50,984 nt of DNA from Bacteroidota bacterium (GCA_018266795.1 JAFDZV010000045.1:1-50984); one strand, 5' to 3'. Positions 8,206 to 17,628 are shown, numbered from the stretch's first letter. The notes: generated by a model not told the origin, from the letters alone. Made by a program: numbers and translations.

Positions 8206-9648
8206 ATGCATCGAGTACTTCCATGCTGCATCGTGCGTCTGAAGCTCATCCTGCTTCTCCTGCTTGCCATCGCCTGTACGCAGCGTGCTCGGGCGACATT
8301 CCAGGGACACTACGGCGGCAGCGGCGACGATGCGGCGCGCGGCGGCGTTCAGGCTCTGGACGACGGGTTCATCACGGTCGGTGAGTCGCGCAGCTTCAGC
8401 GCGGGGGGAGATTACGATGTATACGTTGTGCGCACCAACACCTCCGGTGCCGTTCTCTGGGCGGCTACCTACGATGTCGGCAACGGAGGTGATGACTTCG
8501 GTCGGAAGATTCGCCGGACTGCCGACGGCGGATTTGTGATCGTGGGCTCCACGGAGATGAAGGGATGCTGCGCCGGTGCCGGATCCGATGCCTTCGTACT
8601 CTCCATCGCCTCGGATGGAAGCGTGCGGTGGGCGCGGCGGTACGGCGGGTCGCTGGATGACCAGGGGACGAACATCAAGCCCTATGGCGCGAACGAGTAT
8701 GCCGTAACCGGTTATACCGCGAGCTTCGGGGAGGATGGGAAGTACGATGCATTTCTGATGGTGATCGCGAGCGACGGTACTATCGTGTGGGCCCGCACCT
8801 ACGGCGGCTCCGGCTTCGATGCGTTCCACAGCGTTGTGGAGACGGAGGACAACGGCGATCTTATCGCCGTTGGTGAGAGCGCGAGCTTCGGGCAGGGCGA
8901 TCAGATCTTCGTTGTGCGCGTGCACTCCGACGGTCACCTGGTCTGGGCCGGTACTGCCGGTGGAAGCCTCGACGATGCCGGATACGACATCGTTCACTTC
9001 AGTCGCAGCGTCACCGGCGACGATATCTACGCCGTGGTTGGGGCCACGATGCTGATAGCCGGCCATCCGTTTCCGTACCTGATCAAGTTCAACGGAACGG
9101 GAGGCTGCATCTGCGACCGGATATTCTTCAACGCCCCGCTTGGCGACATGGTGCCGGACGGCACCTTCCGCGAGGCGATTATCGCGGACGACAAGAGCAT
9201 TGTTGTAGCGGGATACTTCAGCGCGCGATTCGGCTTCGGCGGTCACGATGCCGTGCTGATGCGCATCGGCTGGGACTGCCAGCCCGTGTGGTCCTTCCTG
9301 TACGGTGCCGCGCAGGAGGATGAAGCGTTCGCGCTGGATGCCGCGCAATCCGGATACATCCTTGCCGGCTACACGAAGTCCTTCACGTTCGGGAACGAGG
9401 ATCTGTACCTTGTACGGACAAACGGTGACGGCACGTCGTGCATCGATAGCGCGATGTTTCTGGGACTGGCCGGATTCGGATATTGCTTCGACTTCTGGAG
9501 TGTGGCGACGCCTCGCTGGCAGTCCGACTGTGCCATCAAGATGGAGCGCAAGCCTGTCGACGGCGGGCAGACGATCTGCAGCGACGACGTCAACGATCAA
9601 CTGGTGCCGGATGTACTCCGGAAGGAACTCGGTGCGCTCGATCGATAG
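8206..9648 (+). CDS. Secreted Cys-containing beta-propeller-like repeat protein (paralog of 602-2134)
   Basis: 480 aa, starting MHRVLPCC with a signal peptide (LKLILLLLLAIACTQ, cleavage near ARA-T). The ATG at 8206 has GGAG about 8 nt upstream. It matches the 602-2134 product along its length: the same blade phrases (DDAA-GG, VGES-SFSAGGD-DVYVV, RYGG-LDDQGTNI, YGG-FDAFHS), the same CC pair after VGS, the same CICDR segment, the same WDC, and a Cys-containing tail with the phrase TPRW. Unlike its paralog the C-terminus ends soon after the last Cys. There is no T9SS sorting domain. A duplicated surface or periplasmic propeller with conserved disulfides is the best description; substrate and partners are unknown. 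Confidence 0.85.
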   Translation: MHRVLPCCIVRLKLILLLLLAIACTQRARATFQGHYGGSGDDAARGGVQALDDGFITVGESRSFSAGGDYDVYVVRTNTSGAVLWAATYDVGNGGDDFGRKIRRTADGGFVIVGSTEMKGCCAGAGSDAFVLSIASDGSVRWARRYGGSLDDQGTNIKPYGANEYAVTGYTASFGEDGKYDAFLMVIASDGTIVWARTYGGSGFDAFHSVVETEDNGDLIAVGESASFGQGDQIFVVRVHSDGHLVWAGTAGGSLDDAGYDIVHFSRSVTGDDIYAVVGATMLIAGHPFPYLIKFNGTGGCICDRIFFNAPLGDMVPDGTFREAIIADDKSIVVAGYFSARFGFGGHDAVLMRIGWDCQPVWSFLYGAAQEDEAFALDAAQSGYILAGYTKSFTFGNEDLYLVRTNGDGTSCIDSAMFLGLAGFGYCFDFWSVATPRWQSDCAIKMERKPVDGGQTICSDDVNDQLVPDVLRKELGALDR

Positions 9649-9677
9649 CGTATCGGGTTGTGCAACGGAATGGCGTT

Positions 9678-9725
9678 GCGCCGGCCCAGCGATGGTGGCG
9701 GGCCTGTTCCGGCGCCGGATGTGGT
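9678..9725 (+). terminator. Possible terminator hairpin
   Basis: GCGCCGG (9678-9684) pairs with CCGGCGC (9719-9725), with additional CCC/GGG pairing inside, about 30 nt after the stop at 9648. The loop is long and there is no T tract. Confidence 0.3.
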
Positions 9726-9787
9726 GCCGCGTCATGCCGGAGCAGGCTTGGCACGGCACGCGCGTATGAATCGGGGGAGTGACGTTC

Positions 9788-10834
9788 ATGAATCAAACGA
9801 CCGCAGCCGGAAGGAGCGAGGCAGCACTGCCGATCATCGACGTTGCGCCGCTGGTCGACAGTGGGGCTGCCGGGCGTGATGCCGTGCGTGCGGGCGCAGA
9901 CCGGAGGGATGTTGCGGCGGCGATCGGCGCGGCCTGCCGCGAGCACGGCTTCTTCTACATAACGGGGCATGGTGTGGAGGAGGAGCTTGCACTGCGAATG
10001 GAAGAACTGAGCCGCGAGTTCTTCGCCCGGGATGCAGAGGAGAAGATGCGGATTGGAATGGCGTTGGGCGGAAGGGCGTGGCGCGGATATTTCCCGGTTG
10101 GAGCCGAGCTTACATCGGGCAGGCCCGATCTGAAGGAGGGGCTGTACTTCGGTACGGAACTGCCGGATGATCACCCCGCGGTTCTGGCCGGCACCCCGCT
10201 TCACGGCCGGAATCTGTTTCCGGATCCGCCCGGCTTTCGTGAGGCCGTGCTTGAATACATGGCTGCACTCACCCGGCTTGGGCATGCGCTGATGTCCGGC
10301 ATCTCGCTGAGCCTTGGGCTGGATGAACGCTACTGCGCGGACCGCTACACCGCAGATCCGCTGGTGCTGTTTCGCATCTTCAACTATCCGGCGCCTGCCG
10401 CCTCGGGCCGCGGCGCCGATGCGGCCTGGGGAGTGGGGGAGCATACGGACTATGGGCTCCTGACGATACTGCGGCAGGACAGCATCGGCGGGCTCGAGAT
10501 TGCCGGACCACGCGGATGGATTTCAGCACCGCCGGTGCCCGGAAGCTTCGTCTGCAACATCGGCGACATGCTGGAGCGCCTTACCCGCGGGCTCTACCGC
10601 TCCACGCTCCATCGCGTTCGCAACATCGGCGACCGAAGCCGGCTCTCCTTCCCATTCTTCTTCGATCCGAACTTCAATGCCGTGATGCGGCCGATCGAAG
10701 GGATCGAGTGCGCGACCAACGAACGCGAGCGATGGGATGGCGCCAGCCTCCGCGAGTTCAGCGGCACCTACGGCGATTACCTTCTTGCCAAGGTGGCGAA
10801 GGTGTTTCCGGAGCTGGGGCGGGAGGTGATGTAG
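9788..10834 (+). CDS. Isopenicillin-N-synthase-like 2-oxoglutarate/Fe(II) dioxygenase
   Basis: 348 aa. The ATG at 9788 is preferred to a GTG 9 nt upstream because GGGGGAG sits 8 nt before it. The N-terminal DIOX_N region ([19 protein letters not shown]) is followed by the jelly-roll 2OG-Fe(II) oxygenase domain. The facial triad is visible as H219-x-D221 (GEHTDYG) and H275 (STLHRVRN), and the 2OG-binding Arg as R285 in RLSF. The family oxidises small molecules using Fe(II), O2 and usually 2-oxoglutarate; the substrate cannot be deduced here. The protein is cytosolic, with no signal peptide. Length is normal for the family. It stands alone, followed by an exported protease gene 186 nt later, with no sign of a biosynthetic cluster. 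Confidence 0.92.
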   Translation: MNQTTAAGRSEAALPIIDVAPLVDSGAAGRDAVRAGADRRDVAAAIGAACREHGFFYITGHGVEEELALRMEELSREFFARDAEEKMRIGMALGGRAWRGYFPVGAELTSGRPDLKEGLYFGTELPDDHPAVLAGTPLHGRNLFPDPPGFREAVLEYMAALTRLGHALMSGISLSLGLDERYCADRYTADPLVLFRIFNYPAPAASGRGADAAWGVGEHTDYGLLTILRQDSIGGLEIAGPRGWISAPPVPGSFVCNIGDMLERLTRGLYRSTLHRVRNIGDRSRLSFPFFFDPNFNAVMRPIEGIECATNERERWDGASLREFSGTYGDYLLAKVAKVFPELGREVM

Positions 10835-11020
10835 TGCCGGACAGAACGGCATTTGCGCCCGGGCGTATCGACGTTTGTGGGTCGGCTGAGTGATGGGATC
10901 CGAATGCAGGATCGCATTTTGGACTGGCCTGGTATGGGTCTACTGTATTACTTGGGAGCGTTCACGATTCGCATGCAGGAAGGCTGACATGGCGATATGG
11001 TTTCGCAGAGGAGAACAGTG

Positions 11021-11689
11021 ATGCGTTCTACAACGACACGGAAGACCGTGCGCGTGCTGACGAGGGGCATTGCCCCTCTCTTGATTGCCGGATTGCTGGC
11101 TGCCGCGTCGGCCGCCGCACAGCAGCCATCCATCATGCAGATCCGGCCCGGTGTGTGGGCCGCAGGCATCCCAACCGAGGAGTTCGAGTACTTCGCCGCT
11201 CCCGAGACGGCAGGGCATCAACGGCAGAGCAACTGGTGCTGGGCTGCATGCGTGCAGATGGTGCTGAACTATCACGGCATTCCGGTAACGCAGGAGCAGG
11301 TGGTGGAGAGGATCTTCGGCGGCGCCGCACCGAACGTGGCCGGGCAGCCGGACCAGATCCTGGAGGCGCTCACCGGATGGGCCGTGACGCGCGACGGACA
11401 GAAGGTGCGTGTCAGTTCCTCCTCCTTCGCGTTCGACGGGAGCGAGATCGTACGCGATCTGGCGGAACGCTCTCCGATCGTTGTCGGCGTGCGTACATCG
11501 CAGGCCACCGGCCACGCCTACGTGCTCACAGCCGTCACCTATACGGTGAATCGCGCCAACGAGCCGATCTTCCTCACGGCGATCCTCCGCGATCCCTGGC
11601 CGAACAATCAGAGCCGCATCGAGGTACCCTGGAGCACGTTCCAGCGCAACTGGATGTTCATGGCCCGCGTCCGCGTGGAGCCGATGTAG
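11021..11689 (+). CDS. Exported papain-like (C39/C70-type) cysteine protease
   Basis: 222 aa. The start at 11021 has AGAGGAG 7 nt upstream and gives a signal peptide (basic N-region, LLIAGLLAAASAAAQQ). The mature domain shows the papain-like triad in order: C73 in SNWCWAAC, H165 in TGHAYVL and D191 in LRDPWP. The spacing and the NWCWAAC phrase fit the Papain-like_cys_pep (AvrRpt2/C39-like) family. Such enzymes cleave peptides or isopeptide bonds in the periplasm or outside the cell; the substrate is unknown. No pro-domain or ABC transporter is adjacent, which argues against a bacteriocin-processing role. The next gene, a glycosidase-like exported protein on the same strand, starts 127 nt downstream. 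Confidence 0.88.
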   Translation: MRSTTTRKTVRVLTRGIAPLLIAGLLAAASAAAQQPSIMQIRPGVWAAGIPTEEFEYFAAPETAGHQRQSNWCWAACVQMVLNYHGIPVTQEQVVERIFGGAAPNVAGQPDQILEALTGWAVTRDGQKVRVSSSSFAFDGSEIVRDLAERSPIVVGVRTSQATGHAYVLTAVTYTVNRANEPIFLTAILRDPWPNNQSRIEVPWSTFQRNWMFMARVRVEPM

Positions 11690-11816
11690 TTCGCATCAAT
11701 GCGCCACGTTGGGCGGATATCCTTCGTTCCGGTTCAAGCTTGTAGATTCACCGCATGTGGCGTAGCATCATATCACTCGGCGCGCGCGCCGTTCGCTCCG
11801 CAATCGGAGCCGTGCG

Positions 11817-12629
11817 ATGAGGCGCGCCTGGATCGTTGCCGCCGCCTTCCTCGCCTGCATCATCGCCGGCGGGATCGTGCTGTTCCTGACAATGCAGTCG
11901 GTGATCGGGCCTGGCCCGGCGCAATCGCATGAACCCTCTGCCGGAGCGATCGCTCCGGACAGCGCCAGCTATGTTACCCTCACGCTCGATCCCCGGAGCG
12001 CTCCGATCCAGATGTACTGGCTGGATGATCAGGATCGCCAGCTGCGCAGCATTCAACGGCTTCGCAGCTGCGAGGAACGAAGAGGATGCCGGCTCCGCTT
12101 TGCAATGAATGGTGGGATGTTCAGGAAGGACCATTCGCCTGTGGGGCTTTTCATTCAGCACGGCCGCGTGCTCTCACCGCTGGATACGTCGAGCGGATGG
12201 GGAAACTTCTACCTGAAACCGAACGGCGTCTTCCTGGTGCGGAAGGACCGCAGTGCCGCCATCGTCACAACGGACCGTTTCGAATATCTCAGCAACATCG
12301 ACTTCGCCACGCAGTCCGGACCGATGCTGCTGATCGACGGCGCCGTCCATCCGGTCTTCGTGAAAGGCTCGGACCATCTCAATATTCGTAACGGCGTCGG
12401 CATACGTGGCGATGGCGCAGTGATCTTCGCCATGTCGCGCGGGAAGGTTACGCTTTACGACTTCGCCACCTATTTCAAGGCGCTGGGCTGTCGCAACGCA
12501 CTCTATCTCGATGGTTTTGTTTCGCGCTGCTATCTCCCGGAAAAAAGCTGGACGCAGTTGGATGGGGATTTCGGTGTGATGATCGGAATTTCCGAAAAGT
12601 CTGGGAGAAGCGCGCCGGCGCTCCGATAA
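11817..12629 (+). CDS. Membrane-anchored phosphodiester glycosidase (NAGPA-domain) protein
   Basis: 270 aa. An N-terminal hydrophobic segment (residues ~5-27) acts as an uncleaved anchor or signal. The rest is a NAGPA/phosphodiester glycosidase domain (DUF2233-like): FAMNGGMF around N98, PVGL, GNFYLKPNGVF, QSGPMLLIDG (from Q166), NGVGI, and ALYLDGFVS around D232. The family includes the enzyme that removes GlcNAc from phosphodiester-linked sugars and bacterial homologues of exopolysaccharide or cell-wall metabolism. The activity here is inferred from the fold. The length is that of the single-domain bacterial form. CGGAG lies 7 nt before the ATG. It is convergent with a VOC-fold gene 75 bp away, and no polysaccharide genes are near. 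Confidence 0.88.
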   Translation: MRRAWIVAAAFLACIIAGGIVLFLTMQSVIGPGPAQSHEPSAGAIAPDSASYVTLTLDPRSAPIQMYWLDDQDRQLRSIQRLRSCEERRGCRLRFAMNGGMFRKDHSPVGLFIQHGRVLSPLDTSSGWGNFYLKPNGVFLVRKDRSAAIVTTDRFEYLSNIDFATQSGPMLLIDGAVHPVFVKGSDHLNIRNGVGIRGDGAVIFAMSRGKVTLYDFATYFKALGCRNALYLDGFVSRCYLPEKSWTQLDGDFGVMIGISEKSGRSAPALR

Positions 12630-12704
12630 CTATTCGCGGCCGGCCCGTACCGAAGGCCGTGCATAATCTGCACCGCGCGGGTTTCAACTCCCGGATATGA
12701 AGTG

Positions 12705-13091
12705 CTATCCGTGTGCCGGATCCGGCTGCAGCAGCCCGAGGATATTTCCATCGGGATCGATAATGTACGCAAGCCATCCCATGCCGGCGATTTCCATCTT
12801 CGGCAGTGCCACCACCGCGCCAAGCTCTGTTGCTTTCGCAAGCGTATCATCCAGCGATGTCACTTCCGCAGTGCAGACGAATGCGTTGAGCGCGGTGGAG
12901 TCCACCGGCGCCGTTGTGGGGCGTTGCACCAGGCCGCCGTTGATGCCGGATTCCTGCGGTGTGCCCGTCTCGATCCGCCAGTAGCCGATGGAGGGCACTT
13001 CGGTGAATCGCCAGCCAAGGAGTGCCGAATAGAAATCGATGAGTGCCCGTGGCTGCGAGGCGTGAATCTCGAAACGAATGATGCGCGACAT
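12705..13091 (-). CDS. VOC-fold (glyoxalase/bleomycin resistance-like) protein
   Basis: 128 aa. The start at 13091 (MSRIIRFEIHAS) is supported by AGGAG about 8 nt upstream; longer frames add unrelated residues. It is a single VOC module pair: the betaalphabetabetabeta pattern FEIHASQPRALIDFYSALLG, a GYWRIETG strand, then VTSLDDTLAKATELGAVV and AGMGWLAYIIDPDGNILGL. H10 is a possible metal ligand. The usual second-half Glu near the end is replaced (GLLQPD), so metal binding may be incomplete. Family members act as lyases, dioxygenases or ligand-binding proteins. The specific role is not deducible, and no operon partner is present. Confidence 0.88.
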   Translation of the reverse strand: MSRIIRFEIHASQPRALIDFYSALLGWRFTEVPSIGYWRIETGTPQESGINGGLVQRPTTAPVDSTALNAFVCTAEVTSLDDTLAKATELGAVVALPKMEIAGMGWLAYIIDPDGNILGLLQPDPAHG

Positions 13092-13236
13092 CTGGTTGCT
13101 CCTGGTCCTCGAACGATGTGCCGACCAGTGCACCAATCGTGCAGCCATCGGCGTTGGCCGAGCGCAACATACCACACATGCGCGATTGTGCTCACATGAT
13201 TGAGGTGCGTGGGCGTGGAGGCCGTGCGGAACGCAG

Positions 13237-13270
13237 GCGAAGGATGCGGCATGCACGCCGCATCCTTCGC
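13237..13270 (-). terminator. Strong hairpin after 13325-13768
   Basis: GCGAAGGATGCGGC (13237-13250) pairs perfectly with 13257-13270 across a 6-nt loop. It lies 54 nt downstream of the minus-strand stop at 13325 and upstream of the next minus-strand gene, so it should separate the two transcripts. No clear T tract is seen. Confidence 0.65.
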
Positions 13271-13324
13271 TCCGTATTGATGTTGATACGCGGTGCTATC
13301 GAATCCTTACACGGCATGTTCGCT

Positions 13325-13768
13325 TCACGGGCCGCACGTATTGGATGGGCATGGATTGATGGTCATCGTGCATGCCAGATTATCATAGCAGACGGTACCG
13401 CAGTACACTCCCGGCGGTGGGGCTGTAGCAAGCAACATGATGCAGGCCTGTGCGCCTCCCTGCATGAGGCACGAAGGGTTTGGAGGCGGAGCGGGGAAGA
13501 AGTGATTGATTCCGGTAGCCCCTTGCACCCCGGCGATCACAAAGCCTGCGGGGGGCGTCACAACGGTTGCAGCGCCGCCTCCGGTGACAGTCTGGCTGTA
13601 CAGGCTGCCGGATGCGTCCACCAGTGTGAGCTTGATACTGCCGACCAGATTACTGGTGACGGTAACGGAAGTACAGACCGCTGCGTGTGAGACGCTGGCA
13701 GCGACAACGATCAGAAACAAGGCGGCCACGAGCACCGCCGTCGCGGAATTGCGAATTCCGGTCAGCAT
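13325..13768 (-). CDS. Small secreted Cys-rich protein
   Basis: 147 aa. The start at 13768 is set by GGAGG 7 nt upstream. Residues 1-29 form a signal peptide (VLVAALFLIVVAASVSHAA). The mature protein opens AVCTSVTVTSNL and has about eight Cys, most in the last 60 residues (PSCLMQGG, YCGTVCYDNLACT, NPCPSNTC), with a Pro-rich linker (FFPAPPPNP). The pattern suggests a small disulfide-stabilised extracellular domain. A second protein of similar design (signal, then C followed by T-V-x-x-N-L-like text, Pro-rich C-terminal part) is encoded at 44819-45307, but the similarity is too weak to claim homology. No family is recognised. The gene is divergent to the giant-gene cluster at 14254. Confidence 0.7.
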   Translation of the reverse strand: MLTGIRNSATAVLVAALFLIVVAASVSHAAVCTSVTVTSNLVGSIKLTLVDASGSLYSQTVTGGGAATVVTPPAGFVIAGVQGATGINHFFPAPPPNPSCLMQGGAQACIMLLATAPPPGVYCGTVCYDNLACTMTINPCPSNTCGP

Positions 13769-14253
13769 AATGCATCCTCCTACTGAATGAATCTGTGGTT
13801 TCAGGTGCAACCCGAGGGAACGGGAGGATCGGGGGTGAGCTGATTGCGCCGGTGAACGTTCACCTGCCGATATCATTAAGAGGATCCGGGGCTGCGGAAG
13901 TGGACATTGTTGATGGACGGATGTATGGACTCGATGCGAATGTATATTCATCCGTTTCAGAAGATGCTTCAGCCGGGGACATGGCGTGATTGTTCTTGAC
14001 ATCGGCCGCCGCCGCGTCGTATAATTGCTCCTGTTATTCAGCACCGCTCCAAGCCTTGATTCCAGTGCGATATCGAGTCCCGTGCGTTCTGCATGGCGAC
14101 GTTCAGCACGGCGAGCATCAACGGTGGCAGGAAGTGCCAGCCGGATCGGGGTAATCCTGTTCCTGCTCCTGCATCCGTGCAGGTGCTGCGAATGCAACTC
14201 GCGCGGCATTCTGCGAGCGGCGGAGTTCACCATCACACATCCTGCGACTATTT
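13769..14253. other. Divergent intergenic region upstream of the giant-gene cluster
   Basis: 485 nt with no credible gene. A small perfect hairpin (CCTGCA-TCCG-TGCAGG, near 14171-14186) lies about 70 nt before the ATG at 14254. No TAnnTTTG box is evident in either direction. Confidence 0.5.
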
Positions 14254-17200
14254 ATGGCCACCCTCCATGTCTTTGCAGACCTGAAGAATGCGCCGGGCCT
14301 TGCCCAGACCGCCGCCCAGGCGTTCGGCCCACAGTCTGCAACGTTGTTTCGTACAACGTGCACCTTCACCACCACCTCCAACATTACTGCCTATGCCGCA
14401 GTGAAGGGAACGGTGATGGTACAGAAGATCAGCGCGACCCTTGTGAATCTGGTGCTGCGGCCAACGGTGCAGTCAGATGTTGCCTTCACGCCGGTGAAGT
14501 ATTTCATCTATCGCGGGTTGGACATCACCAAGTTTCTGAACGCGACATTCGACCACGTAGCGGCAAGAACCGGCGCAACCGCATACATCACGAAGGTGTA
14601 CGAGCATGCCGATCGCCTGGCTACCGCCAAGAGCGGGACTCCCACAACCGCCTCCGCGCCCGAGAGTACGGCGATCGGGTGGGATGGGCTCAACTCGTCA
14701 CCTACGGACAAGCTGGATAGTTTCTTCTTCAGCGACCACGCGGACTACCAGCCAGTGGAGGTGGATGCAGGCACTGTTCTGGGGGATTTCGACAAGAGCG
14801 GCTTCGGGGTGGACATCGTGCTGGAGGATGGGAGCTGGCAGTACGATCTGGCATGGGTGCGCGCAACGGCAAACCAGATCGATGTCTCCAGCTACGCCGG
14901 CGATGAGCAGAAGTGGCGGCGTGAGGAGGCGATCACGTTCGTTGATCCTGCAGCCTACTACGGCATGCATTTCGATCTCGGCGTTGGCGCGCCTTCCGGA
15001 GCGCTTACCGGCGATCACGTGTACAACGATTTTGTGAAATACTTCCCCAATACGAAGAACGCGGTATACCTCGATATCCGGAACGAGAACAACAGGTCGC
15101 TGAACTATTACGGGAATTACGACGACGGTACGGGCAAGCAGGTGAAGATCGGCAAGACCTCCGCCACGTACGCGCTGGATGTGTACGCCGCCACCAGTTG
15201 GCCGCTCATCATCCGGAACGCTGCCGGGCAGACAAGTACCACAACAACCGCAACGAAGAACGAGATCCACCTGGGATTGCGCATCGACGACAACAAGAAG
15301 CCGCTCCTGATCCTGGAGCATGCGGACTGTACGATAGCATCCGCACCGGCGGACTTCATCGACGGCCCGAATCTCCTCCCTGCGATGCCTTCCGGCTGGA
15401 CCAACGAGCTGGTGTTCCGCTTCCCGAACATCGATGTGGGCGTATCCGGCGATCGCTCGAACGTTGCAACGGTGATCAAGCTGACATATGCGCGGCAGTA
15501 CGATGCCACTACGGTGTATCCTGCCTCCGGCAAGGTTGTGAAGACGCAGTCCTATACGGATAACGTATTCGGTCCGATCGGTGATCTGCTGCCGTGGGCC
15601 GGCCCGAAGACCGCCCTCTGGACCACCACGCATCATCGCAAATATGTGGATGCCACCACGGTGCCGGCGGTCTCGGGATCGCCGGTGCTGAAGTTCGGCT
15701 ACATGGCCCGTACCGGCCGTGCTGAGGAGAGCGACACGGTTTACTACTATGCGCTTCCCGAGACATTCTACCGCAGTGGCGATCCCACACGCAATGCCGA
15801 CAGGCTGGATCTCCGCGCCGGCTACAGTTCCGTGGAGACCTTCCTTCCGACGCTCGTGATCCAGCATCCGTCGTTGACTTATACGGTCTCGCGGATATAC
15901 CCGGTGGGCGGCTCGGATCGCCCCGCGCTCTTCTTCAACGTGCAGGACGATAAACGGCGCACCAGGTGGAAGGCGTCGCTACTGCTCCTTGTGCTCGCAC
16001 GCACGGACCTGACGTCGCTGCAGACCGCAGCTACGTCGAACCTGAACGCGTTCCACGAACAGTTCCTTGTGTTGCGCGGCGAGACGGCGAAGACCGATGC
16101 GAACGGCATCGATTATTTCGAGTACGAGGTGATGGTTGCCGGCTACCAGACCTCCGACGGCACGTATGGCGCGTTCGGCGCCGGTACGCCGGTGAAGGTG
16201 ATCTCGCTCGCGAGCGACCGGACTTCGTTCACGTCGCTGGCGCTCACGGCCATTCCGAGCCTAACCGGCGCTCCAGGTACATCGGGCATGGACTATGAAG
16301 AGAAGCTCGCCGATCAGGACCGGGTAAAGGGGAAGGCCGCTGTCGGCAGCATACCTGCCGTACATGGCCTGCTGGAGGACGAGCCCGAGATGACACGAAT
16401 CAAGGATGAATTCATCACGACGCTGAACGGATATCATCCGCCAACCAAGACGCATGCGGACTTCGAGTCACTCGTGCAGAATTACGCCCGGCAGATTCTC
16501 GCACGCGCCCGGTACACGACGAATGCACCATCATGGACTCCGGCGGCATCAATTCAGCAGAACGACGACCGGCCGCTCTACTGGAACCGTCTGCTGATGC
16601 GCAAGGCGATACGCGGGCATGCGGATATGGCGAAGGATAATCTGTTTACTCAGCGCCTGCTTCGTGTTCTCGAAACGGAATCGCGCGGGTACGAGGCTAT
16701 ACAATTCGCCGGCAACTCCGCGTTTTCGTCCATCACGAGCTGGGCATCGGTGAAAAAGATAATCGTCACCGGCTTCGATCCGTTCTTTTTGGATGGAACA
16801 ACGAGCTATGGAAATCCGTTGCAGAGCAATCCATCGGGTGCGTCGGCACTTGCGGTGCACAATTTCATTGTGAGAGATGGCGGCGGCACGCCGATTGGTG
16901 CCATTCAGGCAGTGCTGTTCCCGGTGCGGTGGCGTGACTTCGATGAGGATGGTGGGCCGGGCGTAATCGAGCGGGTGCTGGAGAAATACATCGAGCCCGG
17001 TTCGGACAAGGTGGATTACATATTTACGTTAAGTCAGGCTGGGCCGGGCGAGTTCTGGATCGATCGATTTCCAGGACGAGTTCGTGGCGGTACCGCCCCT
17101 GACAACGAAGGGCTGCCGAATTCCAGTTTCCCCAAGAGACCGCAGGGGAATCCATTTTATGAGACGACGTTGCCCTATGCCAAGATGATCGGAACTGCCA

Positions 17201-17628
17201 CGACAATTCAGGGCTTCAAGTATATCTATAACCAGACGTTCAGCTTTGCCAGCTCGAATACGGTAGCTGTTCAGACATCGATCTACGATATCTCGACTGC
17301 GGCAAATCGGCCGGCTGGTCTAACTGTGAAAATCGAAAGTGCTTCACCGAGGCCAGGTGGATTTATCGGGGTTGCGCCGTCGCAGCTGACGAGCATGCAA
17401 AACCAGTATGTGACAACCAAACAAGGTTCCGGTGGGGATTATCTCTCCAATGAAATCATGTACCGCGTCGCTCTGATGCGCCAGCAGTGGGATCCGTCGA
17501 TGCCTACCGGGCACTTGCATGTGCCCAAGCTGCAGAATTCGAACCCGAGTGCAGCCGATTACAAGTATGCGGACACCGTGAAGGTGATCGATGCTGTAAA
17601 AGAGGCGATCAAGGCGGCCATATCGTGA
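14254..17628 (+). CDS. Giant protein 1 (1124 aa) with a C-terminal pyroglutamyl-peptidase-like domain lacking the catalytic Cys
   Basis: 1124 aa, starting MATLHVFADLKNAPG; no signal peptide, no membrane span and no clear Shine-Dalgarno site. Residues 1-830 are a beta-rich region that I do not recognise (text such as VKYFIYRGLDITKFL and NENNRSLNYYGNYDDGTGK). From about residue 833 the sequence follows peptidase family C15 (pyrrolidone-carboxylate peptidase): TGFDPF (839-844), NPSGASA, SQAGPG (near 929), TAPDNEG, FYETTLP, GDYLSNEIMYR and TGHLHVP. Against the family's V-C-N-H-L-M-Y block the catalytic Cys is replaced by Ser (S1065), while the His (H1089) is kept. The acidic residue could be E933 or D937. 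An inactive binding domain or a serine variant is possible. The next giant gene follows 146 nt later on the same strand, and co-transcription is likely. Confidence 0.8.
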   Translation: MATLHVFADLKNAPGLAQTAAQAFGPQSATLFRTTCTFTTTSNITAYAAVKGTVMVQKISATLVNLVLRPTVQSDVAFTPVKYFIYRGLDITKFLNATFDHVAARTGATAYITKVYEHADRLATAKSGTPTTASAPESTAIGWDGLNSSPTDKLDSFFFSDHADYQPVEVDAGTVLGDFDKSGFGVDIVLEDGSWQYDLAWVRATANQIDVSSYAGDEQKWRREEAITFVDPAAYYGMHFDLGVGAPSGALTGDHVYNDFVKYFPNTKNAVYLDIRNENNRSLNYYGNYDDGTGKQVKIGKTSATYALDVYAATSWPLIIRNAAGQTSTTTTATKNEIHLGLRIDDNKKPLLILEHADCTIASAPADFIDGPNLLPAMPSGWTNELVFRFPNIDVGVSGDRSNVATVIKLTYARQYDATTVYPASGKVVKTQSYTDNVFGPIGDLLPWAGPKTALWTTTHHRKYVDATTVPAVSGSPVLKFGYMARTGRAEESDTVYYYALPETFYRSGDPTRNADRLDLRAGYSSVETFLPTLVIQHPSLTYTVSRIYPVGGSDRPALFFNVQDDKRRTRWKASLLLLVLARTDLTSLQTAATSNLNAFHEQFLVLRGETAKTDANGIDYFEYEVMVAGYQTSDGTYGAFGAGTPVKVISLASDRTSFTSLALTAIPSLTGAPGTSGMDYEEKLADQDRVKGKAAVGSIPAVHGLLEDEPEMTRIKDEFITTLNGYHPPTKTHADFESLVQNYARQILARARYTTNAPSWTPAASIQQNDDRPLYWNRLLMRKAIRGHADMAKDNLFTQRLLRVLETESRGYEAIQFAGNSAFSSITSWASVKKIIVTGFDPFFLDGTTSYGNPLQSNPSGASALAVHNFIVRDGGGTPIGAIQAVLFPVRWRDFDEDGGPGVIERVLEKYIEPGSDKVDYIFTLSQAGPGEFWIDRFPGRVRGGTAPDNEGLPNSSFPKRPQGNPFYETTLPYAKMIGTATTIQGFKYIYNQTFSFASSNTVAVQTSIYDISTAANRPAGLTVKIESASPRPGGFIGVAPSQLTSMQNQYVTTKQGSGGDYLSNEIMYRVALMRQQWDPSMPTGHLHVPKLQNSNPSAADYKYADTVKVIDAVKEAIKAAIS

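Noticed and set aside
5484-8270. 928-codon minus-strand open frame
   Set aside because: Antisense shadow of the delta-60 propeller gene; the opposite strand has a signal peptide, repeats and a T9SS domain, while this frame has no motif.
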